Assembly: GCA_020186115.1 (NCBI GenBank)
Contig: WSYJ01000060.1
Span: 682,001-746,000, forward strand
Length of the DNA stretch: 64,000 bases
Direction: 5' to 3'
Origin: Histomonas meleagridis
Taxonomy: Eukaryota; Parabasalia; Tritrichomonadida; Dientamoebidae
Part shown: positions 23,211 to 34,455 of the stretch, piece by piece
Numbering within the stretch: the first letter of the stretch is position 1
Layout of the letters: each line of letters begins with the position of its first letter
Translations under genes and position numbers: made by a program
Notes under the pieces: generated by a model
Database searches by the model: none
What the model saw: only the letters and a program-made list of their open reading frames with translations
What the model was told of the DNA's origin: nothing

Positions 23211-25259
23211 TTATTGAATGAAAAAATTCTTTAAATTACTATCATTAAACTCTATTGAACAGATTGGGCATTTCTTTCCTGTTTCCTTATTTAACAAACA
23301 TTCTCTACACAATGCATGACCACAACAATTAAGGATTGTATCTCTTTTTCTACATTTACAAATTGGGCATAAAATCAATTTTTTAAAATTCTCGATTTTC
23401 TCGATATCATTTTGATTCATATTATCATAATGCATATTATCTATTTTTAACATTTCCAATTTTTTTTCTATTTTATCTTTATCATCCAACGCTTCGTCCA
23501 ATTCCATTTTAGCTTTACCAATTTCGGCGCATAATCTATAGTTATAAGCAGATAACTCTTCGATTTCTTTTCTTTTTTGTATAGTTTTCGATTCTATTTC
23601 GTCGATTTTTTTAAATTTTTCTAATTCCGCAATTAAATTTTTCTGTTTTTTTATTGTGTCGAAAAATGAATCACTAATTCCATCAATTATATTACATATG
23701 TTTTCAAGTTCAGACATGTTTAATGTATTTAAAAGTTCTTTTATTAAATCTTCGTATTGTTGGATTTGATCAATTTCTTTTTTATTTAAAAATATTTCTT
23801 CGTCAGCTTTATAATGATCGATTATAAGTTTTAATATTTCGGAATCTTTTTGGTTTATTTGTGTGATTAAATTATTTTGTTCAAATGAAAGTTCTGCTAA
23901 ATGATTACGTAAAGAAATTATTTGTTGAAGAAGTTTTAGTTCTGTTTCTTTATCGGATTCATTAATATATTTTTGTTGTAATTGTTGATATATGTTTTCA
24001 TTAGTTAATGGTTCTATTGTTGGAAGTGGTTCTAATGGAAATATTCGATTAATGAATGGTTGAATTTGTGTTTTGATTTCATTTGTTTGTTGTTTCTTTT
24101 CTTCATTAATTTGCCTTATAACTTGAGTTTGAGTTTCAAGTTCATTAATACATTTCTTTAAAGTTTCAATGGTTTGGGTCAAAAAAAAATAAAGTTTATT
24201 TAATGATTCGTAACAAATTGGAATTAATTCTTGTTGTGATTGAAGCGCTTTATATGAAATATGGAAAAATTGACACGAATTTCGAACACTCGTAAAAAAA
24301 GGTGACGAGTGAAGATCATTGGGATCACAATATGTATAATCGATTTGATTTATAGGGACCATTTGTTTTTTCATGGATTTGATAGATTCATGAGTTTGGG
24401 CAAGTGTTGATAAACGACGTGAAATTGTATGAATAAGCTGGCCGAGTTCAGATATATCATTGTTAGCATCTTCTGGAAGATTTAGTTCGGAATTGAGCCA
24501 ATTTGCAAACGATTCTGGAAGAGTAGAAAATTCTTCACAGTTGAGGATAAAGGATTCGGAATTATTGGCTGGCGGTTGTGAAATGGTTAGGATTTTTTTC
24601 CGGTCTATTTCTTTCTCGAGATTAATTTTTTGCGATTTAAGATAAAGAATAAATTCTGATGTACGTTTTGGTATGTCTAGCGTCCTTATTTCACCTTGAA
24701 GTATTGTAGATGAACATTTGAGTATAAGATTTTGAAGGTATTTGATATGTTGAGTTGCAGATTCAAAGTCTTGAGGAGTACCTCTTGTTAGGTCATACTG
24801 ATGGTGAATGCATTGATCTAAAAATGAATATATTTCATGGGGTTCTGTATTTCCAAACAAGTAATCACAAAAAATAAAATTAAAGCCAAGCATTTCTGTT
24901 GAAGTTAATAGAGAGTTCCATTCTTTCGTTATTATTTCGCATCGGGTTATGTTTTGCTGAATATTAAATTCCATATGTTTAATATTATTTTGTATTTTTT
25001 GGAATTTTGAAATTAAATTATCTGGTTCATCTGGTATTTCAATAATATTTGTAACTAGAGATTCTGTTGGCAATATGCCTTCAAAGGAGATATAAGAAGA
25101 CATTGCCTGCAATTCAGGGGCACCCCATCTCCAAATGAATAAAAAATTTTTCATATAAGTTGATACTTTTTGCATAAAACTTGATAGGATCGAAACAAGA
25201 TCTTTTTTTTTCTGTAGCAAAAAAAATTCATCAATAAGCTTTTGATCAAACTTACTCAT
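23211..25259 (-). CDS. Coiled-coil RING-finger protein, BRE1/RNF20-like E3 ligase candidate
   Basis: The 682-residue protein is mostly polar coiled coil (residues about 350-620, rich in Glu, Lys, Gln) ending in a C3HC4 RING: CPICKCRKRDTILNCCGHAL, then CRECL and CPIC. A long coiled coil with a RING at the extreme C-terminus is the BRE1 (RNF20/40) layout, the ligase for H2B monoubiquitination, and the RING spacing agrees. The N-terminal half has no known domain that I recognise. Other long coiled-coil RING ligases remain possible, since most of the resemblance is in the RING. The start codon is a clear ATG with no open frame far upstream. No Myb-type motif precedes it. Confidence 0.6.
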   Translation of the reverse strand: MSKFDQKLIDEFFLLQKKKDLVSILSSFMQKVSTYMKNFLFIWRWGAPELQAMSSYISFEGILPTESLVTNIIEIPDEPDNLISKFQKIQNNIKHMEFNIQQNITRCEIITKEWNSLLTSTEMLGFNFIFCDYLFGNTEPHEIYSFLDQCIHHQYDLTRGTPQDFESATQHIKYLQNLILKCSSTILQGEIRTLDIPKRTSEFILYLKSQKINLEKEIDRKKILTISQPPANNSESFILNCEEFSTLPESFANWLNSELNLPEDANNDISELGQLIHTISRRLSTLAQTHESIKSMKKQMVPINQIDYTYCDPNDLHSSPFFTSVRNSCQFFHISYKALQSQQELIPICYESLNKLYFFLTQTIETLKKCINELETQTQVIRQINEEKKQQTNEIKTQIQPFINRIFPLEPLPTIEPLTNENIYQQLQQKYINESDKETELKLLQQIISLRNHLAELSFEQNNLITQINQKDSEILKLIIDHYKADEEIFLNKKEIDQIQQYEDLIKELLNTLNMSELENICNIIDGISDSFFDTIKKQKNLIAELEKFKKIDEIESKTIQKRKEIEELSAYNYRLCAEIGKAKMELDEALDDKDKIEKKLEMLKIDNMHYDNMNQNDIEKIENFKKLILCPICKCRKRDTILNCCGHALCRECLLNKETGKKCPICSIEFNDSNLKNFFIQ

Positions 25260-26269
25260 TTCAAATTTTTAAATTCATTTCGAATTGAATGTTAATATTA
25301 TAATACTTATTAACAATGCGTTAACATTAAAAACAATGTAAACAATATAAGTAACACTGAAACTGTACCGTATTTTTATTTAAAAGTTTAATATATAGAT
25401 GATATATCATTATTTAATGGAAAAAGGTAAATTTTTACATGAATATGATGGAGAAACCCTATTGCATTTAAGATTTTTAATGGTACAATAACATTTTCTT
25501 TCAAACAACTATATTCCCAAAGATTTACTTATCTCAAATTAATTTCTGATGAATGCAACATTTTAAATTCAATAAAAATATTTTATACATTCACATTAAT
25601 TCCTTTTTTTCTAAGGAGCAAAAAAGATAATAATTCTCATGCTTTAATGTCAATTACTCTTTTAAATAAACGTAAAACCTGAAAATTTATTTTTTATTTC
25701 ATATGTATCAAATTATGTTATCTTCATTGAACTTGTTAAATATATTCTAGATAAAATGAAATAAATTGTATATAATATAACTAATGTACCTATGATAACA
25801 ATAAAAATAATGTATTTGGTATTGATATGATAATAATTATTTCTAAATCATTTTTAGTAATAATCATATTTAATTCATTTTTTATAAAATGTAAATATGT
25901 AATTTATTTTAACATTTGTAAATTGGATCTCCCCGAAGTACAATAATACTTAAAGGTTTTTTTTAAAATTTAAAATCCAAAATATTAATTAGAGTTAAAC
26001 GACAATTTAAAAAAAGATACAAAAGTAAAACAATTAATTTTTTTATATTTGGAATTATTTTTTGCCGAAGGCAAAAAATAAATCCGAGGTTAAAAAAGTT
26101 TTTTATTTCCGATATCGTTTTACATGACCACGCTTTTTGCTTGATGAGGATCGATTTTATTTGTCTTTTTTGCTTTGTTTTCTAATCACAAAGACCGGTT
26201 TTACAATTTGTGAAATATCTCACTTTTTGAAATAGAATTGAATTCTAATGTAAAAAAGTGCCATAATTA
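25260..26269. other. Intergenic, 1 kb
   Basis: AT-rich spacer between two divergent genes. Apart from the perfect hairpin at 26056-26080 nothing is recognised. Confidence 0.4.
26056..26080. other. Perfect 11-bp stem hairpin
   Basis: TATTTTTTGCC, loop GAA, GGCAAAAAATA: a perfect inverted repeat with a 3-nt loop, about 190 bp before the ankyrin gene start. It looks like a bacterial-style terminator, but in a nuclear trichomonad genome its role is unknown. Confidence 0.5.
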
Positions 26270-29200
26270 ATGAAAAAAGAAAAACAAACCCACAAAAATG
26301 AATGGGAAGAATTTCTATCGATTAATCATATGGCCTTTGGTCTGGATAAAAGAAGTGTAGAACAACCAACAATAATTGACAAGCTTACTAAATCTTACCC
26401 ATTATCTATTAACTTAGTTATAAGCCAATTAACATATATATATTTTTCTGTAAAAATGAGTGCGTTTGATTTATTTTTAAATTTATTACAAGAAGATGAT
26501 ATTTTTAAAACTAACGATCAGAATAAATCAATTTTTATTGAAGTGTTCTCACAGTTTCTTTTGAATAAAAACACTCAAGAATCATATTATATTCTTGAGA
26601 ACATGATTGAATATAATTTAATTGATTCAAAAATTATTCAAAAAAAATTCATACCATATTTTGTTCATTATAAGTCTAAAGAAGAAATAATAAATGATAA
26701 CGAAAATTATATTTTTTTCCATCATATCATAGAAAATTATGACGAACTATCAAAGAATGATTGGGAACTTCATAAGAAATATATAAAAGAAGGACATAAC
26801 CCAAATGAAATTGCAAAAATAATTCGAAATGATGAAATCGAAAAACTTCAGGAAATATCAACACAAAATAATTTTGATTTCAATCAAAAAATTGTTCCAT
26901 CACTTTATGAAAGATGTGATTTTATTAATCAAAGAAATGTTACATTAATTAATTATTCAGCATTTTTTGGATCAGTTAAAAGTTTTAAATATTTACTTAT
27001 GAATGGAGCAAAATTAGATAAAACAGGTAAATATGCAATTGCAGGAGGAAACATCGAAATCGTTCATTTATGCGAACAAAATCATTCAGCATTTGAAGAT
27101 TCATATGAAATAGCAATCAAATTTCATCGAAATGATATCTTTACATATATTTATGAAAAAAACATTGAAGGAACTAAAAATTTAGAACAATTAGGAAGCT
27201 TATGTATATTATATAATAATTTTGAAGTTTTTTCATTTTTGATTGAAGAAGGTATGAAAATTAATGATTGCATTATTAATGAAGCTGCAAAAATGGGAAA
27301 TATGTTTTTGGTCAAATATTTTCTTGTAAAAAATGATATCTCTAAAAATATGTTAGTTTACTCATCAGAATCAGGAAATATTGAACTTGTAAGATATGTT
27401 TTAGATCAAAAAGGAATTGATATCAATGCTAAAGATATTTATTTGTTTTATTTGAAATTGATTTTAATAACATAACAATTCAAATTAATATTTGGAAATT
27501 ATTTAAATTATTTAATACGGCAATTATGTTAGCATCTCAAAAAGGTTATACTGAAATAGTTAAGTTACTTCTTGATCAAAATGAGATTGATATCAATGCT
27601 AAAAATATTTATTTGTTTTATTTATTATTTATTATAACAATTTAATGCTTCAAATTAATATTTGAACATTATTTAAGTTATTTAATACTGCACTTATTTA
27701 TGCATCTTTTAATGGTAATGTTGAAATAGTTGAATTGCTTCTCAAACAAGAAGGAATTGATGTTAATGCTAAGGAAATTTATATGCTTTATTTAAAGTTT
27801 TTTTAAATAGTTTTGGATTATTTTTTGGAAATATATGAAATTTATTTTGTTAATTTTTATCAGCACTTGCGGGTGCATCTCAAAAAGGTTATACTGAAAT
27901 AGTTAAGTTACTTCTTGAACAAAAAGATATCGATATAAATGATAAAAATATTTATTTGTTTTGTTTGCTATTTATTTTAATAATTTCATATTTCAAAATA
28001 ACATTTGGAATTTATTTAAGTTATTTAATACTGCGCTTATGAATGCATCTCATAAGGGTTACATAGAAATCGTTAAATTACTTCTTAAACAAAAAGATAT
28101 CGATATCAATGCTATAAATATTGATTTGTTTTATTTAATATTTATTTTAATAATATATTGTTTCAAAACTGTATTTGGTAATTAATCAAAGTATATTCAA
28201 CAGCACTTATGCAAGCATCTGAATATGGATATACAGAAATAGTTAAATTATTTCTTAAACAAAAGGGAATTGATGTTAATATAAGAAATGTTTAGATGTT
28301 TTATTTGAAATTTGTTTTAATAATTTGATGTCAAATCTTAAAATTTGAAATATTTTTGATTTATTTGAAACAGCACTTATTATAGCATCCTTAGATGGCC
28401 GAACAGAAACAGTTAAATTGTTGCTTGAACGTAAAGGAATTGATATTAATGCTAAAGAAATTTATTTGTTATCTTTAAAATTCAACTTAATAATTTAATA
28501 TTGCAATACAAAATTTGGAAATTTTTAAAATTATTTAAAACTGCACTTATTGCTGCATCTGAAAATGGTCATATTGAAGTGATTAAATTACTTTTGAAGC
28601 AAGAAGGAATAGATGTGAATGTTAAAGATATTTTTTTGTTTAGTTTGATATCAATTTTATTGACTTTATATAACATAATAATATTTGGAAATGATTTAAA
28701 TTATTTTTTACAGCAATTATGTACCCAGCTCAAACTAATTATATTGAAATAGTCCAATTATTTCTTAAACAAATAGATTTTTACATAGATGTCAATGCTA
28801 AAAATATTTATTTATTTTGTTTGATATTTATTTTAATAATTTTATATTTCATTTAGATACTTGGAAATTAATAATAACATTTGCAACAGCTCTTATGTTA
28901 GCAATTGATAACGGAAACATAAAAATAGTTAAATTACTTCTTGAACAAAAAAGTATTAGTGTAAATGATTCTGATATCTATTTGTTTTATATGATATTTA
29001 TTTTATTAATTTTGGATTTCAAAATAATTTTTGGAATTTACACATTTTATTTGATACGCCACTTATATACGCATCTCAAAATAATCGAATAGAAATAGTC
29101 AAATTACTTCTTGAACATAAAGGAATAAATGTTAATGCTAAAAATGTTTTTTTATTTCTCTCAATTTTTATAATAAAAATTTGAAATTTTAATGAATTCT

Positions 29201-29309
29201 ATGGTGCATATTTATATTATTTAAAACAGCACTTATGGTTGCGTCTGAAAATGGTTACACAGAAATTGTTCAATTAATTGGCACAAAATGCGAAAAATAT
29301 TTTGATTAA
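26270..29309 (+). CDS. DUF3447/ankyrin protein with eleven frame-breaking spacers
   Basis: The first exon-like segment (26270-27436, 389 codons from ATG) holds the DUF3447-type domain common in trichomonad ankyrin proteins (for example SLYERCDFINQRNVTLINYS) and initial repeats ending GIDINAKD. Ankyrin segments follow at 27517, 27687, 27860, 28030, 28200, 28370, 28540, 28710, 28886, 29056 and 29226. Nearly all are exactly 90 nt and read TALMxAS..GHxEIVKLLLxQKGIDINAK. All are open; the last ends in YFD and a TAA. Spacers are 80 nt in ten cases and 83 in one, giving a 170-nt period. Taken literally the frame closes at 27475 after a hydrophobic tail; if spacers are removed the product has about a dozen clean repeats. 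The binding partner is unknown. Confidence 0.7.
27437..29225 (+). repeat. 170-nt periodic array: 90-nt ankyrin unit plus 80-nt AT-rich spacer
   Basis: Spacers lie at 27437-27516, 27607-27686, 27777-27859, 27950-28029, 28120-28199, 28290-28369, 28460-28539, 28630-28709, 28806-28885, 28976-29055 and 29146-29225. Most start ATTTATTTGTTTTATTT and carry TTTGGA with the A at spacer position 60. The ankyrin halves vary in sequence as diverged coding repeats do. Confidence 0.85.
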
Positions 29310-29645
29310 ATAATATTGTTTGATTATTTTTTTTTATATTTTCATATTTGTGTCTTGAAGCCAACTTCTTTATTGCTATAGTTTTATTAAAATAATAATA
29401 AAATAAAATTTATAATGATAAAACATTTTTCAAATAATTCAAAAGTTAAAGAATTATTCAACATGATACATCATTTTTAATTAATAAAAAAATATATTTC
29501 ATAGAGCGATGGTTCAATTATTTAATTAAAATCATGATCATGATATGTTAATGTTTCTTGAATTTTTATAGCTAAAGATTTTATATACTACATAAAAAAA
29601 TGTTGAAAATACAATGTCTTTTTAATAGTGAATTTTTTAACAGTT

Positions 29646-30854
29646 ATGTTAATTTTACCAATGGTGTTGCCTCTTCTAATACTACTTTCATGTACTGGGA
29701 TTTTGTTTGCATTAGTATATCAGAAGGATATTGATCCATATCAATTTTTTTACGAAATCACATCTACAGATCAAAACCTTTTCAAGACATATTTAATTCT
29801 TTTTATTTTTCTTTTATTTTTTGCATACGGAATTCAAAGATTTTTCATTAGGAGAATAAAACTTGTAGAGGCTTCATTTGTTATATTCCATTTTATTAAT
29901 ATGATTATCACAGTCACTTTAACTATAGATTCTAACTTAAGTAACGTTCTGCAAAACTATCATGAGGTGTTTACCAAGTTAATTATTCCACTTATTTTTT
30001 ATCAATTAAATCTAAATTACCAAACCAAGATTCTTTCTATTATTACAGAAATGAAAAAAGATGCCAAACACATCGCAGGCATTGTCACAGGTCTTACTTT
30101 TACCCTTGGACTCATATGCACTTACATACAATTTGTTAATTCTGATACCAAAATTGACATAATGTCACATATAATCTTAAAACATTCACAAATACAAATA
30201 TCTTATAACATTATTAAGACAATGTTATATGTTCTTCATATCAATTTTTTTTATCAACAATTCCATCGAATTGACTGTTTTTTGTCGACAGATTTTATAT
30301 TTTATTTGTTACCAATTTTTTATGATTTTTATCATTATTTCTTTAAATATCATTTCATAATATTGACCAACATTATATTTTTATTTATATCATTTCGCGA
30401 ATTCTTTAAAGATATTTCATTTATATTAATTGTGAATAACTTAGAGATCGCAGAAGAAATTGATATAGACCAACAAAAGAAATGTAAAATATGTAAAAAA
30501 TATTTTAATAATGATGAAGAAATCATTAAAAAGTTATCATGTGGACATTGTTTCCATGAAATGTGTTTAATGAAATCTGTTATCATGAATAAAAAATGTC
30601 CGATTTGTAATTGTAATATTGAAAACATAAAGAAAAAAGAAACAAAAATTAATAAAAAATTAGTTGAAGAAAATAAGAAAAAAGAAAATGTTATTGTCGT
30701 TGTTGATGATGATAAAGATAAAGATAAATGTGAAGATAAAAATGAAATACAGAAAATGACAGACGAAGAATTAAATGAAAGATTAAATAAATTGAACGAA
30801 AAATTAGAGAGCTTAAAAATTAAAGCAAAATCTTCTGTTGAAAATAAATGTTAA
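29646..30854 (+). CDS. Multi-pass membrane RING-H2 protein, HRD1-like ubiquitin ligase candidate
   Basis: The 402-residue protein has about six hydrophobic helices in its first 270 residues and a cytosolic RING-H2 around residues 285-325: CKICKKYFNNDEEIIKKLSC, then GHCFHEMCL and CPICNC. A Lys/Glu-rich coiled tail ends it. The membrane domain followed by RING-H2 is the layout of HRD1 and gp78, ER-associated degradation ligases, with the usual His-His pair present. The start chosen is the ATG at 29646; the frame extends 18 nt further upstream only with GTG. Other membrane RING-H2 ligases cannot be excluded. The 3' flank is AT-rich and unremarkable. Confidence 0.65.
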   Translation: MLILPMVLPLLILLSCTGILFALVYQKDIDPYQFFYEITSTDQNLFKTYLILFIFLLFFAYGIQRFFIRRIKLVEASFVIFHFINMIITVTLTIDSNLSNVLQNYHEVFTKLIIPLIFYQLNLNYQTKILSIITEMKKDAKHIAGIVTGLTFTLGLICTYIQFVNSDTKIDIMSHIILKHSQIQISYNIIKTMLYVLHINFFYQQFHRIDCFLSTDFIFYLLPIFYDFYHYFFKYHFIILTNIIFLFISFREFFKDISFILIVNNLEIAEEIDIDQQKKCKICKKYFNNDEEIIKKLSCGHCFHEMCLMKSVIMNKKCPICNCNIENIKKKETKINKKLVEENKKKENVIVVVDDDKDKDKCEDKNEIQKMTDEELNERLNKLNEKLESLKIKAKSSVENKC

Positions 30855-31990
30855 TTGTAAAAAAATTATGATTTTTTATATTTTATTGAATATTATTATT
30901 CATTCCATACATTTCACTGCAAAAAACACATTTCCCACTCTTTGTTTTAATGAATAAACGATTTATCGAAATTCGATTTTAGAATGCAAAGAAGAAATTT
31001 AAATGTAGAAACAGAGGGGTGACAATCGGATTTGAATGGAAAACGATCCCCATTTGAATAAACTGATCAATCAATTTTTGTCACTTTTTATTTGCTTCCA
31101 AAAAAAAAAAAAAAAAAATCATTCAAAATGCTTTTTTAACAAAAATAATGAACTGGAACTGAAAGGCTAAGGTTTATATGCAATAGGCCTTCCATCATAC
31201 CTTTAAATATTGTCCAATTCAATCAAATTGATCAATTGAAATGGTAGGTACGACCAAATCTATACTGAATTTTAAATGAACAATATCTTAAATTTTAGTC
31301 GGTAAAAGTTTTAATAATTGTTATATTTCATGAAATAAGTATGTAAATGATTATTTTAGGATTAAAAAAAATCGTAGGAGCGAATTTCGCAAAAAAATGA
31401 TTTAAGTTTTTTGCATGTAAAGTATTCAAACAAACCACTTTTACAATTGTTTTTGATCGTGAAAATCGATTTTTGTGTTAAAAATATTCGGTGTTTGCTT
31501 CCAATTCAATTTTTTGAGTCATATTTGACATCTTATCGTGAATAAATGAATGAATTTTGATCGCTCGACGTGATTGCCATCTTATCTGTAAAAACACAAT
31601 TTTGATTTGTATAAAATTGTTACAATATCAACATATAAATTGATCTGATACAATCCATTAAAATATATTAAAAACTTTTTTATTCACTAAAATATTATGT
31701 GAAAAAAATTCCATGATCAAATATATGTAAAATGAAAATGCTGTTAAAGATGGTAAAATATGCCATTAAGAATTCTTGCATCGAACTTCCCAAAAAATAA
31801 AATTAATTATAAGCACTTGAAAAATAAATTAAATTTTATGGTATTTATTAATAATATTATTAATATGGATTATCATCAGAGATAAAATTTATTACTATTT
31901 GTCATCATTCTTTTTCAAAATCATTCAAAGGAAGGAAATGACGTTTAAAACGAAACATCGATCCATTGAATTTCACCAAGAATTCTTAAA
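30855..31990. other. Intergenic, 1.1 kb
   Basis: AT-rich, with a run of about 19 A near 31100-31118. No gene recognised. ACGTTTAAAACG at 31940-31951 sits about 40 nt before the following Myb gene. Confidence 0.4.
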
Positions 31991-32830
31991 ATGTACGTTT
32001 ACATTAAAACCATGAATTGTCATCAAGAAAAAGCCCTTGCTCCAACAAGAGCATGCAGAAATAGAAAGCAAAACCCTTCTTCAGCAGTTTGGACGGAAGA
32101 AGAAAAAAAGTTGCTTATTAACCTCATGAACACAGAAATAAGAGGAAATTGGAAAAAGATTGCAGAATATTTTATAAACAAAACACCTCAACAATGCGCT
32201 GAACAGTGGACAAAAGTCCTTAATCCAATCATTAAGAAAGGCTCATGGACTTTTGAAGAAGATGAAATTCTCAGAAGAGAAGCAGAAAATTTAAAGAATA
32301 ATGGTAAAAATTGGTCATATATATCTACGTTTTTGCCAGGACGTACTGGAAAGCAATGTAGAGAAAGATGGATGGATCATCTCGATCCAAATTTAAATAA
32401 AGGACCTTGGTCAGAAATCGAAGACCAGCAATTGATATCTTTCCAAAAGATATATGGGAATAAGTGGGCAGAAATTGCTAAAAGAATGCCTGGTCGTTCT
32501 CAAAATAACATAAAAAATCGTTGGAATAATAATGTAAAAAAGAGACTTCCCGAACAGCCTTCGGTTAGCCTATACACAACCCCCGTTTCTAATAGAAGCC
32601 ATGTAATTGAAACACCTGATTCGATTCCAAATGATTTTCCAAAGCCTGAAATTGAAAGCCTCAACTATAGTACAGAAACTGGTTACTATGATTCACCACC
32701 TGAAGAGATTTTATTGACACCGTTCAATTTTGATTTCAACTTTTCATTCAGTTCTCCTACCTTTTTGCCAACTCCACGCAACGACCATAAGCATTTCGGA
32801 GATCAAACAGATCACCAAGAATCCCGCTAG
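31991..32830 (+). CDS. Three-repeat Myb transcription factor (R1R2R3)
   Basis: The 279-residue protein has three Myb/SANT repeats between residues 32 and 186: VWTEEEKKLLINLM...CAEQWTKVL, SWTFEEDEILRRE...CRERWMDHLDP, and PWSEIEDQQLISF...IKNRWNN. Each has the spaced tryptophans, and the third contains the NNIKNRWNN recognition helix typical of DNA-binding R3. Three repeats match animal c-Myb and differ from the two-repeat type common in trichomonads. The C-terminal 90 residues are Pro/Ser-rich and acidic, a possible activation region. The start could also be the second ATG at 32012. The Myb-like motifs before many genes here make it a candidate regulator of them. Confidence 0.9.
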   Translation: MYVYIKTMNCHQEKALAPTRACRNRKQNPSSAVWTEEEKKLLINLMNTEIRGNWKKIAEYFINKTPQQCAEQWTKVLNPIIKKGSWTFEEDEILRREAENLKNNGKNWSYISTFLPGRTGKQCRERWMDHLDPNLNKGPWSEIEDQQLISFQKIYGNKWAEIAKRMPGRSQNNIKNRWNNNVKKRLPEQPSVSLYTTPVSNRSHVIETPDSIPNDFPKPEIESLNYSTETGYYDSPPEEILLTPFNFDFNFSFSSPTFLPTPRNDHKHFGDQTDHQESR

Positions 32831-33449
32831 TTCCTTCGCTTTGCGATTCTTCTGCTTATGTTACGAATGATGTAAAATAATAAACGTTTTTTGTTGTTTG
32901 TAAATATTTAAACGTAAAATATAAACAAAGCACTTTTTTGAAACACGAAGAAAAACACACAAGAAAACATTAAAAATATTGTTTTGTAAAAGTATCATTT
33001 TTTACTTTCAACAAAATGAATATTTTAATGACCATTAAATCATTGTATATGGAAATCTGATATGTCTTATTTCTATCCATGGTAAAAATACCTTGATAAA
33101 AATTAATGTGTTTTTTGTAGAAGCTTTAAAGCTGATTTAATTAAACGAACATTCAAACTTGTGTATTGATATATATGTATATAACATTTCAATTCAAAAA
33201 GCATATTATATGGATATTAGGAGTACGTGCTAGTTTTTATTGAAAACACTGTGAAAGAGAAACTGTAATTAATGCATTTTGTTTTAAATTATGTAGAATA
33301 TTTTACAACACAAGAAAACAAAATCAAACAAAAGCCTGGGCCAAGTTTTATAGGATGCTACTCTGGTGGTTAGTATAGTTCATATTTATGTTTTGTTTAG
33401 TCTACTTTCATTCTTGGAATAAATTGACTATGTTTGTTCGAACAATTTA
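32831..33449. other. Intergenic, no gene seen
   Basis: AT-rich spacer of about 620 bp between two plus-strand genes. A short stretch at 33355-33385 superficially resembles a tRNA D-arm but no cloverleaf can be drawn. Confidence 0.4.
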
Positions 33450-34118
33450 ATGAATCAACCAATCCAAGACGTTCAAAACCCAATCACTTCAGCGAGTTCA
33501 ATTGTTGGTGTAAAATATGACAATGGAATTCTCCTAGCATCAGACAAAGCTGTTTCTTATGGAAGCTGTTTTAAATTTGCAAATGTATCACATTTTCATC
33601 AACTCACACCACATCTTATCATAGGTTGTTCTGGAGAAATGGCTGATTTCCAAGAACTCATTGATTCACTCACAAGTATTATTCGTCAATATGAATGTCA
33701 ACATAACGGTGAAGATTTAACTCCATCTGAAGTAAGCAATTACATTAAAAGACTTATGTACCAACGAAGGTCGAAGTTAAATCCACTTGTAATGAGGTGT
33801 ATTCTTGCAGGTGTTAATCCAGACGGTTCATTCTATTTAACATCAACTGATTTATATGGCTCACAATGGGAAGACGATTATGTTGCTTCTGGTTATGCAG
33901 CCCACATTCAAGGCCTTCAACTTCAGAATGCTGCCAAAAAAACACGTGAAGAGGTATATGAAGCTATTAAACAAGTATTTGTCGGGTTGTCGGCACGCCA
34001 CTCAGTTATGGCCGGGCCAATAGAGTTTATTGATATTACACATGATGGCATCAAATTTGAGGACCCAATTGAGATCCAACCAAATTGGGATATTATTGAT
34101 GCAACTTGGGACCAGTAA
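33450..34118 (+). CDS. 20S proteasome subunit beta-7 (PSMB4-like)
   Basis: The 222-residue protein carries NPITSASSIVGVKYDNGILL, SYGSCFKFANVSHFHQL and IIGCSGEMADFQELIDSL, which match the PSMB4/beta-7 subfamily rather than catalytic subunits. There is no mature N-terminal catalytic Thr in the active-site context, as expected for this non-catalytic subunit. It forms part of the inner beta ring. The length fits the family. The ATG is the first in the frame after a short AT-rich leader. The stop TAAATA overlaps the TAAA signal. Confidence 0.92.
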   Translation: MNQPIQDVQNPITSASSIVGVKYDNGILLASDKAVSYGSCFKFANVSHFHQLTPHLIIGCSGEMADFQELIDSLTSIIRQYECQHNGEDLTPSEVSNYIKRLMYQRRSKLNPLVMRCILAGVNPDGSFYLTSTDLYGSQWEDDYVASGYAAHIQGLQLQNAAKKTREEVYEAIKQVFVGLSARHSVMAGPIEFIDITHDGIKFEDPIEIQPNWDIIDATWDQ

Positions 34119-34455
34119 ATACTTCATTTTTTGCATTCATTTCGACTCTTAATAATAAATCATAAAATGCTATCCTGTGATTCATTCAAAATCGAAATAT
34201 TATTCATTATGGCTTATCCCTCAAAACGACATTCTTAAGTTGGGCCGCTTTTGGTGTTCACAAATTGGTAAACAGGAGCGAATTTGTGGGACAATTTTGT
34301 ACAGTAGCTAATGTGAAGTGTTTAGCCGATAGGGAAATTGACTAGCAAACGTTTAAAAATAAAGCATTCAAAATATAAATAAAACATTTAAAAAGTGTGC
34401 ATAAGAAACAGCAATCCTGCTTACCTAAACCTACCTTTACTTTTTTGCTCAGCAA
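34119..34455. other. Intergenic, 337 bp
   Basis: No gene seen. CTCAGCAA directly before the next ATG resembles the trichomonad initiator (TCA at the start point). Confidence 0.35.

Noticed and set aside
27437-29225. Spacers as coding hydrophobic (membrane) segments between ankyrins, reached by ribosomal frameshifting
   Set aside because: Several spacers look hydrophobic when translated (YLFYFIFILIIL), but many contain stops in every frame and lengths vary by 1 or 2 nt between sites.
27437-29225. CRISPR-like array because of regular 80/90 spacing
   Set aside because: The more variable part is coding ankyrin sequence and the genome is eukaryotic.
33355-33385. tRNA-like D-arm text (GGTGGTTAGTATAG)
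   Set aside because: No matching acceptor stem, anticodon arm or T-arm within the right distance.
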